This document shows positions 1-7,402 of a DNA stretch of 64,000 nucleotides, piece by piece. The stretch comes from Caballeronia peredens. GTDB lineage: Bacteria; Pseudomonadota; Gammaproteobacteria; Burkholderiales; Burkholderiaceae. The stretch's first letter is position 1, and every line of letters starts with the position of its first letter. The stretch spans positions 1-64,000 of the forward strand of contig FCOH02000012.1 in the NCBI GenBank assembly GCA_001544595.2, given 5' to 3'. Under the pieces are notes generated by a model. That model was not told the DNA's origin, did no database searches, and saw nothing but the letters and a program-made list of their open reading frames with translations. A program made the position numbers and the translations under genes.

Positions 1-136
1 CATAAATACATACAGTTGTTGCGGTATCTAGGGTCAGAAAGCAGTCCAGCATGCAACACCCTAAAACATACCAACAGAATTGATAATTTATGTTATGTCA
101 ACTTAAACACCAAGAGCCAACCCGCCTCCAAACCCA
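1..136. other. AT-richer left edge, no gene seen
   Basis: This stretch is visibly richer in A and T than the rest of the window. It lies downstream of the sigma factor gene that ends at 137 on the minus strand. I see no convincing reading frame, RNA gene or terminator hairpin in it. It may continue into an intergenic region or a different element outside the window. Confidence 0.5.
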
Positions 137-1435
137 TCACTCCATCGCACCAGCCCGCTCCATCAAAAACTCCCGCTCACGCGCATTCTTCGCGAGCGAC
201 GCCGCATGCTCGAACTCGGCGCGCGCCTCATCCTTCCGTCCGAGCTTCGCCAGCAGATCCGCCCGCACGCTCGGCAACCAGTGATAACTCCTGAGCGCCG
301 GCGCATCGCGCAAAGCATCGACGATCGGCAACGCTTCCGCCGGACCGTACGCCATGCTCACCGCCACCGCGCGGTTCAGTTCGACCACCGGTGTCGGCGC
401 GGTCTGCATCAGTGCGTCGTAGAGCGCGACGATCATCGGCCAGTCGGTGTCGGCGGCGCTCGGCGCGCGCGCGTGGCATGCGGCCAGCGCCGCCTGCAGC
501 GCGTACACGCCGCGCGCACCGCCCAGCGCTTCGGAACGCCGCAAAGCCGCGAGCCCGCGCCGGATCAGCAGCGGATCCCAGCGGCTGCGATCCTGATCCG
601 GCAGCAGCACCGGACGTCCTTGCCGGTCGACGCGCGCCTTCGTGCGCGACGCCTGAATCTCCATCAGCGCGACCAGCCCGTGCACCTCGCTTTCATCAGG
701 CATCAGTTCCGCCAGAATACGGCCGAGCCGCAGCGCATCCTCGCATAGCGCCGGGCGCATCCAGTCGTCGCCGGCCGTCGCGGAATAGCCTTCGTTGAAC
801 ACCAGATAGATGACTTCGAGCACCGATCCGAGCCGCGCCGCGCGCGCATCCGCCTTCGGCACCTCGAACGGCACGCGGGCCGCCGACAGCGTGCGCTTCG
901 CCCGCACGATCCGTTGCGCGATCGTCGGCTCCGGCACGAGAAACGCCCGCGCGATCTCGTCGGTCGTGAGGCCGCCGATCAGGCGCAGCGTCAGCGCGGC
1001 GCGCGCATCGACGGACAGCAGCGGATGGCACGCCGTGAAGATGAGCCGCAGCAGATCGTCGCCGATATCGTCCTCGCGCGCGGCGTCGAGCGCATCGACG
1101 AAATCCGGCGTGACGTGCGCTTCCTGCGCGTCGAGATCGCGCCCGTATTCCTCGTGCTTGCGCGCGTGCAGCGCGTGCTGCCGCAGACGGTCGAGCGCCT
1201 TGTTTTTCGCTGTCGTCATGAGCCACGCTCCCGGCTTTTCGGGCACGCCCGCCTCGCTCCAGTGCTCCAGCGCGGCGACGAACGCGTCCTGCGCCAGCTC
1301 CTCGGCGAGCGCGACGTCGCGTACGACGCGCGCCACGCTCGCGATCACCTTCGCCGACTCGATGCGCCATACCGCGTCGATCACGCGCCGGGTCGCATCG
1401 TCCGCGGCGCCTTTCTGCGTCGCCGGCCCGCTCAC
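137..1435 (-). CDS. ECF42-type RNA polymerase sigma factor with C-terminal TPR-like extension
   Basis: Predicted extracytoplasmic-function sigma factor of 432 residues, about twice the length of a plain ECF factor. The N-terminal part carries region 2 (AEELAQDAFVAALEHW, then AWLMTTAKNKALDRLR) and region 4 (LTTDEIARAFLVPEPTIAQR). The DUF6596/TPR-like extension follows, with VIYLVFNEGYSA and, near the end, LNRAVAVSMAYGPAEAL. This architecture is that of the ECF42 group, in which the C-terminal helical repeats replace an anti-sigma factor and neighbouring genes encode DGPF proteins. The start is a GTG overlapping the stop of the VOC gene (GTGA), so the two are probably translationally coupled. 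A longer in-frame opening upstream runs through the VOC gene and is not coding. The targets cannot be told from the sequence. Confidence 0.9.
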   Translation of the reverse strand: MSGPATQKGAADDATRRVIDAVWRIESAKVIASVARVVRDVALAEELAQDAFVAALEHWSEAGVPEKPGAWLMTTAKNKALDRLRQHALHARKHEEYGRDLDAQEAHVTPDFVDALDAAREDDIGDDLLRLIFTACHPLLSVDARAALTLRLIGGLTTDEIARAFLVPEPTIAQRIVRAKRTLSAARVPFEVPKADARAARLGSVLEVIYLVFNEGYSATAGDDWMRPALCEDALRLGRILAELMPDESEVHGLVALMEIQASRTKARVDRQGRPVLLPDQDRSRWDPLLIRRGLAALRRSEALGGARGVYALQAALAACHARAPSAADTDWPMIVALYDALMQTAPTPVVELNRAVAVSMAYGPAEALPIVDALRDAPALRSYHWLPSVRADLLAKLGRKDEARAEFEHAASLAKNAREREFLMERAGAME

Positions 1436-1830
1436 GCCGCTTCCGGATTCATGTGCACGAGTTCCCAGATATGTCCGTCCGGATCCTCGAAACCATGGCC
1501 GTACATGAAGCCGTGATCCTGCGGTTCGCGCGGCGCGCGCCCGCCCGCCGCGACGGCCTTCGCAACGAGTTCGTCGACTTCCGCGCGGCTCTCGCACGAC
1601 AGGCACACGAGCGTTTCGGTGCCCGCGTGGGCGTCGACGATCGGTTTTTCCGTGAACGTCTGGAAGAATTTCCCGACCAGCAGCATCGCGTAAATGTTTT
1701 CCCCGATGACGAGGCACGCCGCGTCGTCGTTCGTGAATGCGGGGTTGAAGTTCAATCCGAGCGCCTTGAAAAACGTCATCGAGCGCTTGAGGTCGCGGAC
1801 CGGCAAGTTCACGAAAATCTGCTTGTGCAT
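1432..1830 (-). CDS. VOC family (glyoxalase/bleomycin-resistance fold) protein
   Basis: A 132-residue protein with the paired beta-alpha-beta-beta-beta modules of the vicinal oxygen chelate superfamily. The first module starts at IFVNLPVRDLKRSMTFFKAL. The second ends in GFEDPDGHIWELVHM, where the Glu of the WELVHM segment is at the usual metal-ligand position. Members close to this type are often called PhnB-like or extradiol dioxygenase-like, but the substrate cannot be inferred. It sits directly upstream of the ECF42 sigma factor and overlaps its GTG start by 4 nt, so it is probably the first gene of a two-gene unit. A role in the same stress or metabolite response is inferred from this coupling only. 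Confidence 0.88.
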   Translation of the reverse strand: MHKQIFVNLPVRDLKRSMTFFKALGLNFNPAFTNDDAACLVIGENIYAMLLVGKFFQTFTEKPIVDAHAGTETLVCLSCESRAEVDELVAKAVAAGGRAPREPQDHGFMYGHGFEDPDGHIWELVHMNPEAA

Positions 1831-1933
1831 GGCGAATGTCTCCTGGTTGGATGGTTGTCATCGTCGTTAATGACACGACGAACGGCGCTTCGAAAAATCG
1901 ACGCGAAATTACCGACTCAGGGAAATCACTCAG

Positions 1934-2287
1934 TCAGAAATAGCACGGACCCACTTTGCGGACTTCGATCGTGCACCACGCCGCGGCGGGACATTCGGCG
2001 GCAATTGCGACCGCTTCGGCATGGGTTTCGCAGTCGATGAGGAAAAAACCGCCGATCATCTCCTTGGCCTCGGCGAAGGGTCCGTCGATCACGCGGGCGT
2101 CGCCGTTTGCGGTCGTGACGCGCGCCGCGTCCGTGAGCGACGTCAGCGATTCCACCGCCCGCAACACCCCGCGCGCCCGCAGCGAATCGGCAAACTGCAC
2201 CATCTGGCCGTACGCCTCGCGGCCCTCTTCCTGGGTGCGCTGGGCGCGCTGTCCGACCGGTTCCACGACGAGTAGCAGATAAGCCAC
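1934..2287 (-). CDS. DGPF/YciI-like protein (YCII-related domain)
   Basis: A 117-residue protein of the YCII-related (DGPF) family. It opens with MAYLLLVVEP and carries the family signature VIDGPFAEAKEMIGGFFLID near residue 70-90. DGPF proteins are repeatedly found beside ECF42 sigma factors and have been proposed to be part of their regulon. The gene lies about 100 bp upstream of the VOC gene on the same strand. No catalytic function is established for the DGPF group. The fold is related to muconolactone isomerase-like ferredoxin folds, which can act as small-molecule enzymes or binding proteins. Confidence 0.88.
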   Translation of the reverse strand: MAYLLLVVEPVGQRAQRTQEEGREAYGQMVQFADSLRARGVLRAVESLTSLTDAARVTTANGDARVIDGPFAEAKEMIGGFFLIDCETHAEAVAIAAECPAAAWCTIEVRKVGPCYF

Positions 2288-2780
2288 AACAACCTCCGCG
2301 AAAAAAATTTGGTGGCGTCCAAGGTAAACCGTGAGGCGCGCAACGGCAATACTGACGGGGTTTGAGAATTTCTTATGATGATTTAAACATTTATCATACG
2401 TTACAAGTACTTACGCGCTATTACGCACTGTTACCGGTCTTTCCTAGTAGGATTCGCTCCGATGCTTGTCTTATCAAACGTTCGCGCGCGCACTGTTTCG
2501 CGTGTCCGTAGCTGCTAGCGATCTGCGCAACACGCCCTGCAGCGTCCGACACCTCCCCGGTGGTCTCGATCCGCAAAACCCTCCGTGCTTCCTTGCGAAG
2601 CGCAGGGAAACGTTTGCGCCCTCGTTTTCCGGCTCGACGAGTCGAACATCGCGGGGCGTGCGCGATAAAACGCCTGGCCGGACGGCTTTCACCGTCCCCT
2701 GCCTGTCCGTCAAAACCCTCGATGCCCGATGGCGTCGCCGGGCGCTCTTTTGCGCGCCTGGTTCATGTGCGTATGACACG
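2288..2780. other. Long divergent intergenic region with phased TTAC repeats
   Basis: About 490 bp between the DGPF gene (minus) and the lipoprotein gene (plus). The segment 2370-2440 is AT-rich and contains four TTAC units at exact 10-bp spacing (annotated separately). From about 2466 to 2780 the DNA is GC-rich and happens to stay open in frame with the lipoprotein gene. That stretch has no signal peptide or domain character and is best read as a long 5' leader. Confidence 0.55.
2401..2440. promoter_or_regulatory. Four TTAC units phased at exactly 10 bp
   Basis: The tetranucleotide TTAC begins at 2401, 2411, 2421 and 2431, giving four direct repeats on one face of the helix. The third repeat sits in the 16-mer CGCTATTACGCACTGT (2416-2431). 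A near copy of this 16-mer, CGCTATTGCGCACTGT with 15/16 identity, lies at 11924-11939 in another divergent intergenic region. Phased direct repeats suit a multimeric DNA-binding regulator, but no factor can be named. Confidence 0.4.
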
Positions 2781-4895
2781 ATGAAAAAGAATTCTCTCCT
2801 GCTTTCGATGCTCGCGTTTGCCCTCGCTGCCTGCGGCGGCGGCGGCGACGGCACGTCGCCCTCGTCGGCCGCGAACGCGGCCAGCGCGTCGAGCCCGTCG
2901 AGCATTAGTGCTCCGGCGACCGCATCCGGCAATACATCGTCGACGGCCAATGATTCGGGCGCTACCGGCTCGAGCGCCGCGGGTTCGAACGCCGCCGGTT
3001 CCAGCGCCAACGGATCCGCCGCGGGTTCGACCGCGAGCGGCTCGAACGGCGTGCCTTCGTCGCAGAGCTCGGCCGCGCTCGCGAGCGACGCCGCCGCGAC
3101 CACGCAGGCCGCCGCGACTTCGGCATCGAACCTGCGCCTGTCGTGCGCGTCGCCGACGGTGTCGTCGGCAACGGGCGGCGACGGCGAGATCAGCGTCGAT
3201 ACGCCGGAATCGGACGGTTCGCGCATGTTCCAGACCAACACGAAGTTCAAGCTGGCGATCACGACGCGCATCGATTCGGCGGACACGCTCAAGTGGAGCA
3301 TCGCCGATTCGGTCGGCAAGACCGTCGCGAGCGGCAGCTTCGCCGTGCCGTCCGTCGCCACGACGACCACCCTCACCTGCACGTCGACGCTCGCCGGCTA
3401 CTTCGCCGTGTCGGCCACGCTCGCCAACGCGGGCGGCCAGGTGCAGACCTCGGGCACGCGTCCGAACGGTATCGCGACCTTCGGCGTGATCCCGAACGTG
3501 GCGGCCGCGATTCCCGCGGTCACGTATGCGAAGCAGGAGCAGCATCGCTTCGGCATGCAGGGCTTCAACGATAACGGCGTCATGCTCACGGCGCTCGGCA
3601 TCACGTCGACGATCGACGACCGCCAGATGTCCGTGATGGAGCCGAACGGGCGCAACACGTTCAATCCGAGCGCGAACAACCTCGACCCGTTCTACACGTC
3701 GGGCAAGGTGATGCGCCTCGTGCGTCTCGACGGCATTCCCGGCTGGGCGAGCGGTCACGGCCTGAACCCGGACTACGCGTACGCACCGGCCGATCTGAGC
3801 TACTTCACGAATTATCTGGCCCGCGTCGGCCAGGAAACGGAAGCGATCCGCGCGAAGTATTACCCGACGATGTCGGCGAACTACTATCAGGTCACGTGGG
3901 AGCCCTACGTCCAGTGGAAAGACACGGACGCCAACTTCGTCGCGCTGTACAAGGCCGCCTATCAGGGCCTGCATTCGAAGGATCCGCGCGCGGTCGTCAT
4001 GGGTCCAGCCGAGCCGTTTCCGTCGCTTACAACTGATCGCCTGAAACGCCTCGCGCCGCTCGGGCTCGCGCAGTATCTGGACGGCATCGCCACGCACGGT
4101 TATTACGATGCGGGCACGTCGCCGTCGCATCCGCCGGAGCGTCGTCATACGGATCCGGATCCGGCCGACGCCGCCAATTCGCTGCTCAACGAGATGCGCA
4201 ACCTGCGCGCCGAAATGGCGAAGGACTACAAGCCGAACATGAAGCTGTTCGTCACGGAAACGGGCATCAGCTATGACGTCGGTTCGAACTACGGCCCGAA
4301 TTATCCGACCCCGAACATCCTGTTCGCACAAGGCGCCGTCGTGGCGCGTACGCACATCATTCTGCTCGGCGAAGGCGCGGACCAGACCTACGTGTTCTTC
4401 GGTCCGGACTTCCCGGGCGAAGCGGGTCACGGCACGTTCTTCGACCTCGATCATCCGCAGGCCGCCTTCGGCACGACCAACATCAGCCCGAAGCCGGGCG
4501 CGATGGCTGTCGCGGCGATGACGCGCGTGCTGGACGGCACGACCACGCTCGGTCCCGTGAAGAACCTGCCCTCGGGCGTGTATGCGTACTCGTTCCAGCA
4601 ACTGAACAACGGCCGTGTCATCACCGCGCTGTGGACGCATAACAATGCGGTCTGGCCGGCGTCGAACGGCAGCTTCAGCACGACGTACAGCACGAACTAC
4701 AAGCTCAACGTCGATGCAGCCGGCACGAGCGGCACGGTGCAACTGATCGACGCGATGGGCAACGTCTCGAGCGCGCCGTACACGAACGGCGCGATCACGC
4801 TGACCCTCACGGAGTCGCCGCAGTACGTGGTGTCGGTCAACGCGGATGTCGCGAAGAACAACTCGACCAAGCCGCAGGGCTACACGGGCGTCTGA
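2781..4895 (+). CDS. Secreted glycoside-hydrolase-like lipoprotein (clan GH-A-like)
   Basis: Predicted 704-residue lipoprotein. The start MKKNSLLLSML leads into a signal peptide ending in the lipobox LAAC, followed by GGGG and a linker of about 90 residues made almost only of Ser, Ala, Gly, Thr and Asn. A beta-rich module (about 120-235) precedes a TIM-barrel-like catalytic part. In that part the Glu of TWEPY (Glu374) and the Glu of FVTETG (Glu493) are placed like the acid/base and nucleophile of clan GH-A retaining glycosidases. A C-terminal beta domain follows (about 590-700). Closest resemblance is to GH39/xylosidase-like or cellulase-like enzymes, and the substrate is unknown. No sugar-transport or polysaccharide gene is adjacent. 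The ATG at 2781 was chosen because only it gives a signal peptide. A strong terminator follows. Confidence 0.82.
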   Translation: MKKNSLLLSMLAFALAACGGGGDGTSPSSAANAASASSPSSISAPATASGNTSSTANDSGATGSSAAGSNAAGSSANGSAAGSTASGSNGVPSSQSSAALASDAAATTQAAATSASNLRLSCASPTVSSATGGDGEISVDTPESDGSRMFQTNTKFKLAITTRIDSADTLKWSIADSVGKTVASGSFAVPSVATTTTLTCTSTLAGYFAVSATLANAGGQVQTSGTRPNGIATFGVIPNVAAAIPAVTYAKQEQHRFGMQGFNDNGVMLTALGITSTIDDRQMSVMEPNGRNTFNPSANNLDPFYTSGKVMRLVRLDGIPGWASGHGLNPDYAYAPADLSYFTNYLARVGQETEAIRAKYYPTMSANYYQVTWEPYVQWKDTDANFVALYKAAYQGLHSKDPRAVVMGPAEPFPSLTTDRLKRLAPLGLAQYLDGIATHGYYDAGTSPSHPPERRHTDPDPADAANSLLNEMRNLRAEMAKDYKPNMKLFVTETGISYDVGSNYGPNYPTPNILFAQGAVVARTHIILLGEGADQTYVFFGPDFPGEAGHGTFFDLDHPQAAFGTTNISPKPGAMAVAAMTRVLDGTTTLGPVKNLPSGVYAYSFQQLNNGRVITALWTHNNAVWPASNGSFSTTYSTNYKLNVDAAGTSGTVQLIDAMGNVSSAPYTNGAITLTLTESPQYVVSVNADVAKNNSTKPQGYTGV

Positions 4896-4930
4896 ACGTC
4901 CGGCGGTCGACGATGGCCGCAAGCGAGAAA

Positions 4931-4963
4931 AACTGCGCAGGCTTCCCTGCGCAGTTTTTTTTT
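4931..4963 (+). terminator. Intrinsic terminator after the lipoprotein gene
   Basis: A perfect 10-bp stem (4931-4940 with 4947-4956, AACTGCGCAG/CTGCGCAGTT) with a 6-nt loop runs directly into a T tract to about 4963. It starts 36 bp after the stop of the lipoprotein gene. Confidence 0.9.
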
Positions 4964-4981
4964 CTTGCAGCTATCTCGATA

Positions 4982-5011
4982 TTGACAAACCCGAACGCGC
5001 CACACGATACT
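4982..5011 (+). promoter_or_regulatory. Sigma-70-like promoter
   Basis: A perfect -35 hexamer TTGACA (4982-4987) is followed after 18 bp by GATACT (5006-5011), a 4/6 match to the -10 consensus. Transcription would start near 5018, about 150 nt before the terminator at 5133-5166. Confidence 0.5.
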
Positions 5012-5017
5012 GCGACA

Positions 5018-5166
5018 CATGCACGCAGCCATCCTCGTCACCATCGCCGCGATTAAAAACCGTATGAACGCCATCTGTGGCGGGTCATCGGGAGAGCGTG
5101 TGCGCTAGCGAGACAGGCAAGCAATCATTCCGAAGGCCCCGCCGCAAGACGGGGCCTTCTTGTTTT
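5018..5166 (+). ncRNA. Candidate small RNA or attenuated leader
   Basis: A transcript from the 4982-5011 promoter would end at the intrinsic terminator 5133-5166, giving about 150 nt. It could fold short hairpins at 5070-5081 (GCCA-TCTG-TGGC) and 5095-5106 (AGCG-TGTG-CGCT) before the terminator. I do not recognise a known riboswitch class. The DUF2917 start codon is only about 44 nt beyond the terminator, so this may be a premature-termination leader of that gene rather than a free sRNA. A 29-codon frame (5019-5108) lies inside it but has no ribosome binding site. Confidence 0.4.
5133..5166 (+). terminator. Intrinsic terminator upstream of the DUF2917 gene
   Basis: A 9-bp GC-rich stem (AAGGCCCCG at 5133-5141 with CGGGGCCTT at 5150-5158) has an 8-nt loop and is followed by CTTGTTTTT. 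Its position before a gene start rather than after a gene end suggests it terminates a short RNA or acts as an attenuator. Confidence 0.85.
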
Positions 5167-5209
5167 TGCGTGCCCGGTTCCGTCTTCGGCTCACATCGTG
5201 GAGAGCAAG

Positions 5210-5608
5210 ATGGAAGAAGTGTCGCAAGTCTCTGGAAGCTGTGGCGTCGGCCACGGCGTCGCGTCGGGCAGGCTGGGCTCGTCGGGCGCGCGGGTGGTTG
5301 TTTTCATCGACGTGCATCCGCATCAGACGGTGTCGTGGCGCCTCACGCGCGATGCCGAATTGCGCGTCGCCGATGCATCGGCGGCGTCGGTGTGGGTCAC
5401 GCGTCATCAGGATCCCTACGACTACTGGGTGAGGCCCGGCGATGTCGTGCGCCTGTCGCGCGGCGAACGCGTGTGGCTCTCGTCGGAGGGCGATCGCGCA
5501 ATCGAAGTGTCGCTCACGTCGTATCGCGATGCGCGCCGCGGCGCGCTCGGACGCTGGCTCGCGAGGTACTGGCCGCGCATCGCGGGGCCGCATGCGAACG
5601 CGCTCTAG
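5210..5608 (+). CDS. DUF2917 domain-containing protein
   Basis: A 132-residue protein. The central part (about 25-105) contains WRLTRDAELRV, YDYWVRPGDVVRLSRGERVW and a terminal basic helix, which matches the DUF2917 family that is common in Burkholderiales. The family is predicted to be small and cupin-like in shape with no known activity. The ATG at 5210 is preceded by GGAG at 5200-5203 with a 6-nt spacer. A GTG 12 nt further upstream is less likely because it lies within that ribosome binding site. The gene may be controlled by the terminator at 5133-5166. Confidence 0.75.
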   Translation: MEEVSQVSGSCGVGHGVASGRLGSSGARVVVFIDVHPHQTVSWRLTRDAELRVADASAASVWVTRHQDPYDYWVRPGDVVRLSRGERVWLSSEGDRAIEVSLTSYRDARRGALGRWLARYWPRIAGPHANAL

Positions 5609-5609
5609 C

Positions 5610-7277
5610 TCAGGGCTCGACGCAGCGGAAATTCGCCGCCGCATTGATACTGCCGCGGCCGATATAGCGCGGATAGTTCGGATAACGGCATATCGGCCGC
5701 GTGCGTCCGTTGGTGGCGGGCGCGATGTCGCTGCCGATGAGCGTCTCCGGCGCGACGCCGCTGCTCACCCATTCGTCGAGGGCGCCGAGTTCGTCCCATG
5801 CCGGAATGAACACGCCGTTGCCGTGCTGAAACCCCGGCACCATGTAGAGCCGCATGAAGGAATCGACGGTGTCGCTGCCGTATCGTTCGACGAGCCCGCG
5901 ATAGAACGCGATCGTCTGATTCGGGCTGATGACTTCGTCGGACAGGCCGTGCATCGCGATCAGCTTGCCGCCGTGTGCGATGAACGCGGAGAAATCCGGG
6001 TTCATCGCGCCGACGGTGTACGCGAGCGTGATCAGGCGCTGCTTGAAGCGGCCGGGATTGTCGATATCGAACGTGAGCGCGCTGTAGCCGAGATCGCGTG
6101 CGACGAAGTGGCGGAGGTACGCATCGCCTTGCGCGAACAGATAGCCGTTCGCCGCGAAGGTCGGCGGATTGAGCAGCGTGGGCGAATCGCCGAGGCCGAG
6201 CGTGCCCGAGAAGTCCACGCCCTGAAACACGTTGTAGCCCGGATAACGGTCGACGCCGTACGCGAGCGGATACGGCATCGTGAGGCCGTCGCGCAGGGCT
6301 TCGAGCGTGTCGAGCTGCGCATCGGACAGGCAACTGTCGCGCAGTGACGGACGCTGCCCGTTCGCGCAGCGCAGCGACGCGATGATCTGCGGCTCCAGCT
6401 TGCGGCACGCCTCGACATTGCTGACGATGCCGTCGGCCGCGCCGTCGAGGCGGTCGCAATCGTGCACGACCGTCTCGAACACGCGCCGCTGCTGCGCGAG
6501 CCCGACGAAGCCGCCGGGCTTCGCATACGACGACTGCCCGACCTTCACGCCCATCAGCCGCACGCCCGAGAAGTTGATCGCGGGCGCGTTGGCGATCACG
6601 CCGTCGTAATCGTTCGGAAAGCGCTCGATCACGGTGAAGCCTTCCCGCCCGCCAGTCGAGCCGCCCGCGAAGTAGGTTTTTTCGGGCGAACGGCCGTAGC
6701 CCATCTGAATGAGCGCCAGCGCGACGTCGCGCGTTTTCTTGAGATGCCCGAAGCCGAAGTTGACGATGGCTTCGTCGTTGACCGCGAAATCCGCGCGCCC
6801 CGCATTACCGACGTGTCCCGAATCCGAGCCGAACGTCGCATAGCCGCGCGCGAGCGGCGTCGAGTCGGGCGCGAAGGACATCGGCTCGGTGCCGGACACG
6901 ATCGTGCCGTTGTAGCCCCCGCCGCCCATCTGCAGGGCGCGGCCGTTCCAGCGCGTCGGCAGATTCACTTCGAAGCGGATGTCGGGCGTCGTGTCCTGCA
7001 GCGCGCGGATATATCCGGTGATGCGGCAGTACTCGCCGTTACGGTTGCCGGGCGCGGCCGCCTTCACGATCGATGCGCTGAAGACGGTCGCGCCGCGCGT
7101 CGGCAGTCCGATCACCGAGGCGGGCACGATCTTGCCGTCGAGATCGTCGCAGTGCTTCGCCAGGTACGACGCCGCGTGCGCGTACGGCGCGTGCGCCAGC
7201 GCCGCGAGGGCGAACATCGCGACGAACGCCCGGAAGCGGAACAGATCGGAGGAAAGGAAGCGCAGCAAGCGAAACAC
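5610..7277 (-). CDS. Tannase/feruloyl esterase family hydrolase lacking the motif cysteines
   Basis: A secreted esterase-like protein of up to 555 residues. The hydrophobic N-terminus (FVAMFALAALAHAPYAHAAS) is a signal peptide. The nucleophile motif is AGGSTGGRE with Ser207, the acid is in MHGLSDEV (Asp447), and the base is in PGFQHGNG (His485). A lid calcium-loop-like stretch DRLDGAADGIVSN occurs near 275. In the family the Ser and His are normally each next to a Cys that pair in a disulfide (CS-D-HC). Here both positions are Gly. Expected role is hydrolysis of phenolic or other carboxylic esters in the periplasm or outside. The start at 7277 is GTG with a weak ribosome site, and Met21 (7217) is an alternative. 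Confidence 0.85.
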   Translation of the reverse strand: MFRLLRFLSSDLFRFRAFVAMFALAALAHAPYAHAASYLAKHCDDLDGKIVPASVIGLPTRGATVFSASIVKAAAPGNRNGEYCRITGYIRALQDTTPDIRFEVNLPTRWNGRALQMGGGGYNGTIVSGTEPMSFAPDSTPLARGYATFGSDSGHVGNAGRADFAVNDEAIVNFGFGHLKKTRDVALALIQMGYGRSPEKTYFAGGSTGGREGFTVIERFPNDYDGVIANAPAINFSGVRLMGVKVGQSSYAKPGGFVGLAQQRRVFETVVHDCDRLDGAADGIVSNVEACRKLEPQIIASLRCANGQRPSLRDSCLSDAQLDTLEALRDGLTMPYPLAYGVDRYPGYNVFQGVDFSGTLGLGDSPTLLNPPTFAANGYLFAQGDAYLRHFVARDLGYSALTFDIDNPGRFKQRLITLAYTVGAMNPDFSAFIAHGGKLIAMHGLSDEVISPNQTIAFYRGLVERYGSDTVDSFMRLYMVPGFQHGNGVFIPAWDELGALDEWVSSGVAPETLIGSDIAPATNGRTRPICRYPNYPRYIGRGSINAAANFRCVEP

Positions 7278-7402
7278 GTCTCGGAAGTGACTACTTCAAA
7301 AGCCGCACAATATATAAGAACAGTTTGACGATCGCTATTCGGGACTGCCGGCCGTTGCAGCGGCACAACCGGTTCCCGGCCCGCGCGCGCTTCGGCGGCG
7401 GT

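Larger units (their letters stand above)
4896..5209. other. Intergenic region holding two terminators and a probable short transcript
   Basis: The 314 bp between the lipoprotein gene and the DUF2917 gene contain the lipoprotein terminator, a sigma-70-like promoter at 4982-5011 and a second strong terminator at 5133-5166. The pieces are annotated separately. Confidence 0.6.

Noticed and set aside
2466..2780. In-frame N-terminal extension of the lipoprotein gene (about 105 codons)
   Set aside because: It would bury the signal peptide inside the protein, has no ribosome site and no recognisable domain.
2763..4922. Long minus-strand frame of about 719 codons opposite the lipoprotein gene
   Set aside because: Arg/Ala/Val-rich shadow without motifs. 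The plus-strand protein has a signal peptide and catalytic motifs.
5019..5108. 29-codon frame inside the candidate small RNA, rich in Ile/Ala/Val, that might be an attenuation leader peptide
   Set aside because: No ribosome binding site upstream, the gene beyond is not an amino-acid biosynthesis gene, and no run of one regulatory codon is seen.
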